From Idiomarina rhizosphaerae (GTDB lineage Bacteria; Pseudomonadota; Gammaproteobacteria; Enterobacterales; Alteromonadaceae): a DNA stretch of 64,000 nucleotides. The first letter of the stretch is position 1. Every line of letters begins with the position of its first letter. The notes under the pieces were generated by a model. It was not told the origin of the DNA and made no database searches. It saw only the letters and a program-made list of their open reading frames with translations. Below, one piece after another: positions 44,861 through 53,248 of this stretch. The stretch spans positions 186,001 through 250,000 of the forward strand of contig NZ_JAMZDE010000003.1 in the NCBI RefSeq assembly GCF_024159085.1, in the 5' to 3' direction. A program made the translations under genes and the position numbers.

Positions 44861-45352
44861 TCACCTAATTAGATCTTCTATTTTTGACTTTACTTCCTGA
44901 GCCGCCTGTTTGACATCATTTCCTGTTAAAGTAAAAGATTTACTGACGGTGGCATCAGCACCTAGTGAGGGGCCAATTTCTACAGTAGCACTAGATTCTG
45001 AACTAGACGCATCCCCAATACTGACTGTCCCTACGCCAACTCCCACATCAATAGAAGCTGACGGATCATCGAAGTTCTGATCGGTATGACTTCCGGCTCC
45101 CTTGCCAAATGTCAATCCAACAATCGCCCCTTTCTGCTTTATAGCGCCTTTAGTGACATCTGAATCGACATTTGAAGCACTAGTGCTAAATCGCACAAAC
45201 ACCCCAGAAGTAGTATTTCCTTGGCCGCTAGCATTAGGTTTAAAACTTACAGTTCCACATCTACTGCTCCCACGAACGGCACCTTTAGCGACAAGAAAGT
45301 TTCTTCGTAGTCTCTTCCATCTGGATCAACATATTTATAAGGATTGTTAGCC
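44861..45352 (-). pseudogene. Broken orphan RHS toxin tip (module 2)
   Basis: The last 113 codons are open and differ from module 1 at about six residues. Near 45256 one base of the CCAAC found in module 1 is missing (CCAC here), which shifts the frame between the DPDG boundary region and the tip. Upstream homology ends at 45352, before the RYYDP core, so the fragment also lacks the segment needed for recombination with the RHS core. It cannot make a complete tip as it stands. Confidence 0.8.
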
Positions 45353-45514
45353 CCACCATTTGGTGGTACTGGATGCAAATGCAGGCTCTGCTGGCCGATA
45401 CTGACCTATTCTACTGTAAGTCACTGATCCGCCCGCTCCCGTTTCTCGTTACTTCAGGTAGCAGAGATAGATGTACGCCCTCGGATTTCATGTTTCGTCT
45501 ATCTCATCCTGACT
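45353..45514. other. Unassigned junction sequence in the RHS island
   Basis: About 160 bases of unique sequence between the broken tip copy and the next small gene. A plus-strand frame without stops runs from about 45353 to 45531 but has no start in a good context and no family I recognise. It begins with the small palindrome CCACCATTTGGTGG at the breakpoint. Its GC content is higher than that of the genes on both sides. It may be a remnant of a mobile element or of an older RHS module. Confidence 0.35.
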
Positions 45515-45781
45515 TTAGGAGTCATTTTTAGATAAGAACTTATCCCTCGATCCAAAAGTACCTAGCCACAAAAATAAAAACGCAAATGCGAATTTTTTGA
45601 AAAGATAAGCATAATACCCCCAGTCCTCCCCTCGTTCAGCGATATATCTTCCAGAGTCAGCTACATCAGTAGCTAAAACGGTGTAGATATCATGCAAGAA
45701 AGGAAGAGAAATAAAAATCATTGTTATCCTGAATGCTAATAGATATCTTTTCTCAATAAAAACTATTAAAGGCCCACGCAT
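45515..45781 (-). CDS. Small membrane protein in the RHS immunity region
   Basis: An 88-residue protein with two predicted membrane helices: about residues 12-36, containing LLAFRITMIFISLPFLHD, and about 58-76, containing FKKFAFAFLFLWLG. The short loop between carries an acidic stretch (DVADSG and ERGEDWG). I recognise no family. It starts 30 bases after the candidate immunity lipoprotein gene in the same direction; no clear Shine-Dalgarno sequence is seen. It might be a second immunity protein for an earlier tip, or an accessory to the lipoprotein. Confidence 0.5.
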   Translation of the reverse strand: MRGPLIVFIEKRYLLAFRITMIFISLPFLHDIYTVLATDVADSGRYIAERGEDWGYYAYLFKKFAFAFLFLWLGTFGSRDKFLSKNDS

Positions 45782-45811
45782 ACTAAATCATTATAAAAGT
45801 ATCAGGAAGTT

Positions 45812-46285
45812 TCACGGCTTACCAGAATTGTCAAAATTGTACTTTTCACAGTGATTTTTTAAAGTTTTTTCATCGAGGTCGTTAGAACGATATAATAAGA
45901 AACACCTCAAATAGTCCTTTTCGACATTTTTTAAAACTTTATAAGAATCATTACTAATATCATATAGGTACTCACTATTAGCTATAATTTTCCTATCAAC
46001 GTCATGTTCATCCAATTGGACCAACATCAAAAATATTATATCTTTTGGCTTTTCCATATTCGGACTTTTTTTATAATCTTTCAGTAAATAGTTCACCGCT
46101 TTATTAGTAAGGCTATCAAGCGGAACACTTATCAACTTTAGCTTTGCGCTTTCAATTAATTTGTGTTCACTTTGGTAAACTCTATGCTTTGTCCAAAAAC
46201 CATCATAATATATAGAAACCTTAGGGGAGGTCGCGCATCCAAAAACAAAGCATAACGTAATGATAAATAAAGTATATTTAACCAC
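45812..46285 (-). CDS. Lipoprotein, candidate immunity protein for the RHS metallopeptidase-like tip
   Basis: A 157-residue protein if it starts at the GTG at 46285, which has AGAAGG 8 bases upstream and gives a good signal, YTLFIITLCFVFGC, with lipobox cysteine near residue 16. An ATG at 46324 is in frame but lies inside the RHS gene and adds charged residues before the signal. The chosen start overlaps the RHS stop by 8 bases, suggesting translational coupling. The mature domain is lysine-rich and mostly helical, with late cysteines (LRCFLL and NHCEKY). I recognise no family. Gene order and overlap make it the probable immunity factor acting in the periplasm against the tip encoded upstream. 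Confidence 0.65.
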   Translation of the reverse strand: MVKYTLFIITLCFVFGCATSPKVSIYYDGFWTKHRVYQSEHKLIESAKLKLISVPLDSLTNKAVNYLLKDYKKSPNMEKPKDIIFLMLVQLDEHDVDRKIIANSEYLYDISNDSYKVLKNVEKDYLRCFLLYRSNDLDEKTLKNHCEKYNFDNSGKP

Positions 46286-49200
46286 AAATTTCACCTTCTT
46301 TGGTAGGTCTACATGTAGGGCCACTTACTTTTTCAACTTTTCCATCGAAATGATCTTCCCTTTTCCCTTCACCTGTTTCAGAGTTAATAATATTTTCTTT
46401 CATTATCGTAACTTGGTCTTGATCAGAACTCGCGACGCCATCTTGGTTAACTAATACATGAATGATTTCATGTATTAGTCCAGTAGCTGGACTTTGAGAG
46501 CCTTCGTTTGTAACTAATCCTTCTTGGGGATTCCATTCTATTTGATCTCCGTATACAGGGTCGCCTATTTTGGCATTTGAACCACCACTAGTTTTATTAA
46601 TTGTAACTGTGGGTGAGCCTTTTCTCTCAATTCTACTGAAGTAAGCTTTTGCTAAACGGGATCTAGAGGTTAAATAGTTTTTAGCTGAGTTATAATTCTT
46701 CCGAAGGCTTTCCGCTAAAATTACCTCCTTTCCGTCGGGATCAACATACTTGTACGGATTATTATTTGCGTAAGAATACCGATTAAAGCTATGGACACCT
46801 TTAAAACCAACAGGATCATTTGAATAAAACCGTCCAATCACCGGATCATAATATCGTGCCTGCATATAAACTAAACCGGTATCGGCATCAAAACGGTGAC
46901 CCGTGTACCCGACATCATCAACCGCACCTTCGATACTCTCACCAAAAGGCTGGTAATGCTGCGTACCGCTGTCTTCTGGAATATAACCGTCTTTGGCAAT
47001 GAGTTTATCGCCTAGGTAGACGTAATTGATACTACCAGCCTCGGTTTCCCGATACACCAGCGTGCCGTCTAACCGGTAAAAGCTGTAACGGTGGCTGCCG
47101 TTACGGGTTTCCATCACCCGCCGGTTATGCCCGTCATAGCGGTAACGGATGTCGCCGGACTGCACCAATTGGTTGGCGCGGTTATAAGTGAATGACCGTG
47201 TGCCGTTGTCGGTTACATTACCGCGCGCGTCGTAAGTAAACGCATCATAAGCCGAGCCAGCCCCATCAACAGCGCTTAATCGGTTGGTTGAGTCACTGTA
47301 ATGATAATTCAGCTCCCGGTCTGACAGCGACTGATGGTATGAGCGAATATTGCCTAGCCCGTCATAGGTTAACTCCGAGGTGCCGACTCCGGCTCCGCCA
47401 TTCACAAACAATAGCCGATCCAGGCCATCATAAGCCAGCTGGGTTAACGTATAGTCGCTATTCACAAGGTTATGCTGATAAACAATATTAAGGTTGTCAT
47501 CGTAGCCGAACTGGTAATCTAACGCCGTGGCATTATCACCTGAGTCATTCAGTCGTGTGGGAACTTGCCTGGCGGTATCAAGTGTCATCTCATGAACTAA
47601 ACCATTGCCATAGGTAAAGCCGCTCAGCATCCCGTTCGGATAGTAACTCGCTTCATCCGCAAAAATGTAGTCCGGCTCGCCCGATTTAACGCGCCGCGAC
47701 CCGGTCGGCTCACCAAAACCGTTGGGCCCGAAGTGCACCTGATAACCATCCGGGTACGTGAAATAGGAGGTATCACCCTGACGATTATAGCCGTACTGCA
47801 CCGTATAATGACGACTGTTAACGGCGAGGCTTTCGGCTGTGGGCTGACCTAAGCTATTGAAGGAATACGTCTGAACCACCGAGCCTGTTTCAAGGCGCTG
47901 CAAATTGCCGTTGTTGTCGCGTTTATAGACTTTATCCGGTGAAGGAAAAGCTCCTTCTTCCGGGTAGTCTACCTGCCAAACGTCACCCACATTATCGGCG
48001 ACTTGCTGTATGCGCTTGTCGTCCGCCCCACTACTGATGCAACTATTAACCGATGCACTGGCTACCCCTTCTGCCCGCGAAGTGGCCTCTCCCAGTGCAT
48101 TATGAGTATAAACGCTGACGCCGACGTCCGGCCGGGAGACTTTACAGAGGTTATGGCTCTCATCGTAGGCCCGGTATTCAGTCTGAGAAGCGGTTAACGG
48201 ACCACTTTGAGTAATGGCTGTAATATCACCAAAAATATTGACAGAGAGCTCTGTGCGTACGTTTTCCGGCGAATCGATGACTACTGCCTGCTCATAAGAG
48301 GGTGAGCCAAAAGCCCGGTAACGTGTCCGTGTGACATTGCCTTCCCCGTCCGTACGGCGCATTGTATTGTCTGACAAATAGTCAATAAATTTGCCATCCA
48401 GACCGCTTTGTTTTTCCTTTATCATCCGATTCAAGCCATCGTATTCGAATGACAAACCATTTTTTTCCATACGGTAGTCAGACCAATGAGAAACAAAGGT
48501 TTCCTGATTATACGCATCGAACATTTTGCGCTGATACCGTTGATTATTTGTCGTACGATCCGTCTTAATAGTCAGAATATTGCGCATCAATGCGTCAAAC
48601 CGTAACTCACTTGAGCTGGTAACGCTTCCTCCACACCCTGTCCGGGCAGAATTTAGCTCACACCGCATCGCAGTTCGCGTGGTGGCAAAGCCCGGCTCAT
48701 CACTCCACTGAAAGTAGGTGTCGAGCCATTGATTCGCATCGTTTGGCAAATCAATAAACAGAAGCCGCCCAAGCACGTCGTAACCGTATCCATACGAGTT
48801 TCCGTTAAAGTCGGTCACATTCGTTACCCACCCATTATCATCAACCACCCGGCTTGCACTCATCGTGTCTGAGCTACTGTAACGGGAAGGAACCGTGATA
48901 TGCTGCGGTTGACCGCGGTGGTAGGCACTGAGAACTTTATAACGAAACTCTGACGAGAATGTCTGTCCATCACTTTTAATTAAGGGCTGATTGTATTCAA
49001 TTTCTTTCACATTTCCATTGGAGTGATACGAAGAATAACGCGAGCGCCAGGTCCCATAAACCTTATTCTGATGAGGAACAAGCACATCATAACTAACCCC
49101 CTCATTACTCTGAGAGAGGCTCTTGTATGTTTTTTCTCTTATCGGGCTATATGAACTGCCGTTTGCGCTAATTGAAACTTTGGTCGGTAAGTTCAGTGTC

Positions 49201-51119
49201 CAGTTCGCGCGGTCATTAATAAACTCGTACTTTGTATACTTGGTTCCTGACGGGCCCGACTCTTTTTTAAGTCCGGGTTTCCCATAAAGGTTATAATCCG
49301 AGTACTCTGTCAGATAATGAGTCTCGCCGTCCGAATGGGTTGTCACTATATTTTCACTGACTAAATCGAGCCGGTACCTGTGTGGCCTGCTGTTTGTTTT
49401 AGAAGAGTTCATATGAGTCGACCCAATAGAGGGACTCTTCTGATAATCGAGGATTTTGCTTTTTAAGAGCGAAAAACCATCGGTATCAAAATTCTGTACC
49501 GCTGTTAACGAGCCTTCTGATGCTGAAGACCAGTCACGATTATAAAAGTACCGGGATTTACTTCCGTCCGGTGCGGTAATCGTTGTGGTTTTGTTATTAA
49601 CCGCATCAACACCGTAAGGTAAATTATCATGTTTGAGGCGGGCTTCACTCGAAGCCGTTGTGTCCGTACTGAATGTTCCTATGTTTTGTGAATAGTCATA
49701 ATGCCAGGTAAGTTCCGTATCCAGTCCGTCACCTGATAAGCTTTTACTGACCAGAGACATCGTAGAAAAACACTCAGGAATATTGCCCCACTGATTAGGG
49801 TAATGCAGAACGTTGGTTTCACCATGAATGACTTCCTGAACATAAAATTCACCTGTCATACCATTTGGGTGAATAATCGTTCCTTTATACTGACTGCTGT
49901 CGGGCGTTCGTCCACAAAAAAGCAGGCTTTCATTACCGGGGTTTGGTTCATGCTTTGAAATTGGAGCCAGCGTATAGGTCCACGATTGCCCATTAGGCAA
50001 AATAACATTCCGCAATTGCCGGTCGGAGTATTCGTTTACGTAATTATATTCCCATTCACGGTTATTAGCTGTTACTGCTGTAACTAAATGAGGATAACTG
50101 GGGTCATTGTATTCTAGCGTTATGGTACGTCCATCGTTTGCCGTAATGCGGGTTAAATAACCGTCATCATAATGATAGCGTACCCAATTTCCAAAACGGT
50201 CGACAACCTTTGAGACCAGCATAAACGCATTATACTTAACCACTCCGCCCCATCTTTTATTGCCTGATGGCTTTGCTTCAACCAGACGAAGCTGATCAAA
50301 CGTGTAAATATCTCCATTGGGAGCTTCGGCCCTAAACCCTTCGCCCACAACAACATTATTTTCATCGTATCGATCAAAACAAGAAATTCGCCAATTGCTC
50401 TTTGTTACCCGTCGGTAAATTCCTACTTCACTACTAGTGAGCAGATGGGATGATGGTGTAAGTAACTTTTCATTTATTTGTCCCGGCACATTCAGCGAGT
50501 CACCATTCCAATACTGATAACTCTCCAGCATTGTCCCCCCTGCATAAAACGGTCCTGGGTTTAACGACCCGCTACATTCCTGACCTTGTCCCCATGCACC
50601 GGAAATATAACCAGGCCCTGTCATTAACGTGGTGCTGATATTAGGAATGCTGAGTTTCCAGTCACCAAACTCAGCTGAGTTTTGAAACTGCCAGTAATTG
50701 CCCCGATAAACGCGGCGAATGGCAACTTCTAGCGCTGAATTTCCTGGAAGGCGAATATCGGTTTGATGAAAGCTGACAGAGCCTGTGTTTAAATCAATTT
50801 TTTCACCAAGTAAGTCCGTAGTGTCCGGAGTGACCGACTCGTTAACCTTCAGTTTTGGGATAATACTTTTCGCCTGGTACGGCTCTAAATTCGAGTTTGT
50901 CCCACCGGGAGAATCAATATTCGCTGCTGAAGTTGTGACATTTTGTGCTGATGAATCAGCCGTATTCTGGTTGTGGCTAAAATGAATAGCACGACTCAGC
51001 ATATGTGTTTCCACTACGGCAGGCGATCGAAGTGTTTCTTGATCATCACTCGCATGACCGGCAAGAGGTAATAACACTAATAATGCCAGACTAAACTTTT
51101 TGTGGTAATAATGACTCAT
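46278..51119 (-). CDS. Secreted RHS/YD-repeat protein with HExxH metallopeptidase-like tip
   Basis: A 1613-residue polymorphic-toxin protein. The ATG at 51119 has AAAGGA 7 bases upstream and leads into a Sec signal peptide (FSLALLVLLPLAGHA, about residues 9-23). There is no PAAR or other type VI motif. A spacer with GEKIDLNTGSVSF leads into many YD repeats (about residues 100-1370), then the core end YTGHRFDADTGLVYMQARYY and NPYKYVDPDGKE (about residue 1458). The last 153 residues are the tip: IGDPVYGDQIEWNP, then the zinc motif HEIIH (residues about 1550-1554), then ENIINSETGEGKREDHF, a layout that recalls the M91/NleD peptidase family. The usual HTDxLGS motif is absent from the core but present at the end of the upstream gene. 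Confidence 0.88.
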   Translation of the reverse strand: MSHYYHKKFSLALLVLLPLAGHASDDQETLRSPAVVETHMLSRAIHFSHNQNTADSSAQNVTTSAANIDSPGGTNSNLEPYQAKSIIPKLKVNESVTPDTTDLLGEKIDLNTGSVSFHQTDIRLPGNSALEVAIRRVYRGNYWQFQNSAEFGDWKLSIPNISTTLMTGPGYISGAWGQGQECSGSLNPGPFYAGGTMLESYQYWNGDSLNVPGQINEKLLTPSSHLLTSSEVGIYRRVTKSNWRISCFDRYDENNVVVGEGFRAEAPNGDIYTFDQLRLVEAKPSGNKRWGGVVKYNAFMLVSKVVDRFGNWVRYHYDDGYLTRITANDGRTITLEYNDPSYPHLVTAVTANNREWEYNYVNEYSDRQLRNVILPNGQSWTYTLAPISKHEPNPGNESLLFCGRTPDSSQYKGTIIHPNGMTGEFYVQEVIHGETNVLHYPNQWGNIPECFSTMSLVSKSLSGDGLDTELTWHYDYSQNIGTFSTDTTASSEARLKHDNLPYGVDAVNNKTTTITAPDGSKSRYFYNRDWSSASEGSLTAVQNFDTDGFSLLKSKILDYQKSPSIGSTHMNSSKTNSRPHRYRLDLVSENIVTTHSDGETHYLTEYSDYNLYGKPGLKKESGPSGTKYTKYEFINDRANWTLNLPTKVSISANGSSYSPIREKTYKSLSQSNEGVSYDVLVPHQNKVYGTWRSRYSSYHSNGNVKEIEYNQPLIKSDGQTFSSEFRYKVLSAYHRGQPQHITVPSRYSSSDTMSASRVVDDNGWVTNVTDFNGNSYGYGYDVLGRLLFIDLPNDANQWLDTYFQWSDEPGFATTRTAMRCELNSARTGCGGSVTSSSELRFDALMRNILTIKTDRTTNNQRYQRKMFDAYNQETFVSHWSDYRMEKNGLSFEYDGLNRMIKEKQSGLDGKFIDYLSDNTMRRTDGEGNVTRTRYRAFGSPSYEQAVVIDSPENVRTELSVNIFGDITAITQSGPLTASQTEYRAYDESHNLCKVSRPDVGVSVYTHNALGEATSRAEGVASASVNSCISSGADDKRIQQVADNVGDVWQVDYPEEGAFPSPDKVYKRDNNGNLQRLETGSVVQTYSFNSLGQPTAESLAVNSRHYTVQYGYNRQGDTSYFTYPDGYQVHFGPNGFGEPTGSRRVKSGEPDYIFADEASYYPNGMLSGFTYGNGLVHEMTLDTARQVPTRLNDSGDNATALDYQFGYDDNLNIVYQHNLVNSDYTLTQLAYDGLDRLLFVNGGAGVGTSELTYDGLGNIRSYHQSLSDRELNYHYSDSTNRLSAVDGAGSAYDAFTYDARGNVTDNGTRSFTYNRANQLVQSGDIRYRYDGHNRRVMETRNGSHRYSFYRLDGTLVYRETEAGSINYVYLGDKLIAKDGYIPEDSGTQHYQPFGESIEGAVDDVGYTGHRFDADTGLVYMQARYYDPVIGRFYSNDPVGFKGVHSFNRYSYANNNPYKYVDPDGKEVILAESLRKNYNSAKNYLTSRSRLAKAYFSRIERKGSPTVTINKTSGGSNAKIGDPVYGDQIEWNPQEGLVTNEGSQSPATGLIHEIIHVLVNQDGVASSDQDQVTIMKENIINSETGEGKREDHFDGKVEKVSGPTCRPTKEGEICG

Positions 51120-51144
51120 TGACAAATCCTTTGCTTGCGACCGG

Positions 51145-52959
51145 TTAGTGAACATTGCCGTTTTCATCCGACTCGGCTGCCACAGAGCCTTGTAAATCGG
51201 TATGGATAAAAACAACCCGACGCTCCGTTGTATCTAATTTAAAAGTCACATTGACTAAGCAATCAGAATTTATTTCACTCGTTGTAAAAACGTTGCCACT
51301 AAGCTCCCCCTTGCAACCATTTGCGGACAAAATGCTATAACCTAAGGCCGGTACTATTGTGAGAGAGGCTTTACCACCAGAATCGACGATTCTCTTTAGT
51401 GGCATAACACTTCCTCCTACACTTGTATTTGTTTTAACTTGGTAAGTTTTTTGAAACGTTGATGTAACGCTGCAATCCTCGGTAATAGCTCCGGTTTCAA
51501 ATAAGTTGCCTTCATGTAAAGAACCATGGCAACCATGGGTTGACAAAACTCGGTAGCCGCTATTTGCAATTATATGAAAGGTCTGTTTTTCACCATAATT
51601 TAATATAGCTTGGGACGGGCTAACAATGCCTCCTGAGCCCTCGACAATCGTACTTATTTCGTAATCTATTTTCTCAAATGTAGCATTAACTGTGCAGTCG
51701 ACCGTCATCTCTGTGGTGGTATAAGCTGTTCCATTAAATGTCACGCCACACCCATTAACCTCCGAAATTTTGTAGCCAATATCGGGGGAAATAGTGAGTG
51801 ATAATCTATCTCCGGCATCAACCACTGCATGCTCAGGTCTAACTTTTCCACCAGTGCCGATATTAGTATTAACATCATAGGTCTTTTTCACAAACTTAGC
51901 CTTAACTGTGCATGCACTACTAACGGGCGTTGTTGTATAAACGGGTTTGCTATACTCGCCAAAACATCCCGATACACTTTGGGTTTCATATCCCAAATCG
52001 GGAATGATAGTGAACTCAGCTTCCATCCCTGAATCGACCACCCTTGAGACTGGATCTATTCTCCCCCCAGCGCTGGCTTCAGTAGTAACATTAAATACTT
52101 TGACAAACTGCGGATTTAAATAACATGACGCCGTCATAGGAGCCGTTGTAAAAGTATTGCCATTGAGCTGACCAGGGCACCCGATTACGGAGGAGCTGCG
52201 ATAGCCAGAATCGGGAGTCAGAGTGAATTTTCCAGTTTTTTGGTATTCTATTGTTCTTGCAAGAGGACTGATGTCGCCATTCTCAACCTTGATTATGGAA
52301 GTTGCAGAAAAGGTTTTCTTTTTAAAACGTGCGGTAACCGAACAATTGGATGTGATCTTGCCTGTTGTATAAGTTCCGCCACTCAGACTACCATTACATC
52401 CTGTAATAGAATGGATCTCATAACCTGTACTTTTGCTAACGTTAATGGTTGTTCTTTTACCTTTCTGAATTGACTGCGTAGCAGGTGAAACAGAACCGCC
52501 TCCCCCATCTACTCTGGCAGACACGGTATACTTTGGCAGCGTGACGGTGACATTATTGCTGTAGGTATGACTACAATAGTATCGATTAGAACTGTTACAG
52601 GCCGTTACGCGAAACCGATACGTTCCTGCTCCGTAATTATTGACAGAATAGCTTGAATACCCAGATCCTAAAGTCTGGATTTTACCATAGCTCGAACCAC
52701 CATTTGGACTCATATAAATTTCATAGGACTGCGCCCCAACGTTACTCCATGAAATAGTAAAGTCGCCGTCGCTCGTTGACGGCACAGTGACAGGTCTTAC
52801 TGATGGAGGGACTGTCGGGTTTCCCCCTGGCAAATCTATCGCAAACGGCTTTACCTTTTCATCGGCTTCAGTTGTCTCCTGAGCAAAAACCGGGAGACTA
52901 GAAAAAATAGCAATAGTTATACCTAAAATAACGATAGGTTTCCGAGAGTAAAAAATCAT
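51145..52959 (-). CDS. Exported protein with six InlB-like beta repeats and a terminal RHS motif
   Basis: A 604-residue surface or secreted protein. Signal peptide: about residues 1-26, ending VFAQ. Next comes a fibronectin-III-like domain (about 55-140), then six repeats of about 72 residues (about 141-575). Each has a GG-x-(V/I)-x-P start, a GY motif, and a conserved disulphide-type cysteine pair (GC about 20 residues before x-C-x-V), as in divergent InlB B-repeat domains. The last 25 residues, RRVVFIHTDLQGSVAAESDE and so on, are a typical RHS HTDxLGS motif that belongs inside an RHS core. The RHS gene starts 25 bases downstream in the same direction. The protein probably helps display or deliver the RHS protein. 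Codon use is AT-rich compared with housekeeping neighbours. Confidence 0.8.
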   Translation of the reverse strand: MIFYSRKPIVILGITIAIFSSLPVFAQETTEADEKVKPFAIDLPGGNPTVPPSVRPVTVPSTSDGDFTISWSNVGAQSYEIYMSPNGGSSYGKIQTLGSGYSSYSVNNYGAGTYRFRVTACNSSNRYYCSHTYSNNVTVTLPKYTVSARVDGGGGSVSPATQSIQKGKRTTINVSKSTGYEIHSITGCNGSLSGGTYTTGKITSNCSVTARFKKKTFSATSIIKVENGDISPLARTIEYQKTGKFTLTPDSGYRSSSVIGCPGQLNGNTFTTAPMTASCYLNPQFVKVFNVTTEASAGGRIDPVSRVVDSGMEAEFTIIPDLGYETQSVSGCFGEYSKPVYTTTPVSSACTVKAKFVKKTYDVNTNIGTGGKVRPEHAVVDAGDRLSLTISPDIGYKISEVNGCGVTFNGTAYTTTEMTVDCTVNATFEKIDYEISTIVEGSGGIVSPSQAILNYGEKQTFHIIANSGYRVLSTHGCHGSLHEGNLFETGAITEDCSVTSTFQKTYQVKTNTSVGGSVMPLKRIVDSGGKASLTIVPALGYSILSANGCKGELSGNVFTTSEINSDCLVNVTFKLDTTERRVVFIHTDLQGSVAAESDENGNVH

Positions 52960-53181
52960 AAATCGCCCTTATTATATATAACACTTTTTATACATCATAA
53001 TAATCCAGAAGTGAATAGTGTGATCTGCGAAATTATTATTGGAAGACTCTGATGAAGTATTAGAAGAGGGAGGAAGGGCAATCAGAGAGAGTTTTTTGAT
53101 TATTCAAGGGACTAAATTTACGTAACTTTTGGGTTTATGTGGATTATTCTTTTATCATTATTTCTCTTTTAGCTCATTTTT

Positions 53182-53202
53182 GAGCCAATCAAAGATTGGC
53201 TC
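53182..53202. repeat. Perfect hairpin in the island/ampE gap
   Basis: GAGCCAATC and GATTGGCTC pair around an AAA loop. Neither strand has a T-run after the hairpin, so it is not a normal terminator. The 290-base AT-rich gap between the InlB-repeat gene and ampE holds nothing else that I can recognise, apart from the presumed promoter of the repeat-protein gene. Confidence 0.5.
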
Positions 53203-53248
53203 ATTCCGCTATCGTAAGAACCTTTATCAAGAAACTTTATTTTACTAT

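Larger units (their letters stand above)
44540..45352. repeat. Tandem cassette copy 2 (toxin tip plus membrane protein)
   Basis: Second copy of the cassette at 43501-44314. It contains an intact membrane-protein gene but a broken tip gene, and its upstream end is cut at 45352. Confidence 0.9.

Noticed and set aside
43501-45352. Direct 1.04-kb duplication considered as an insertion sequence or composite transposon
   Set aside because: No transposase, terminal inverted repeats or target duplication; the ends coincide with an RHS tip and its partner gene.
45353-45531. Startless plus-strand frame considered as a transposase fragment
   Set aside because: The translation shows no motif I can tie to a transposase family; kept only as unassigned junction sequence.
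46278-51119. RHS protein considered as a type VI secretion effector
   Set aside because: It has a Sec signal peptide, no PAAR domain, and no VgrG, Hcp or adaptor gene nearby.
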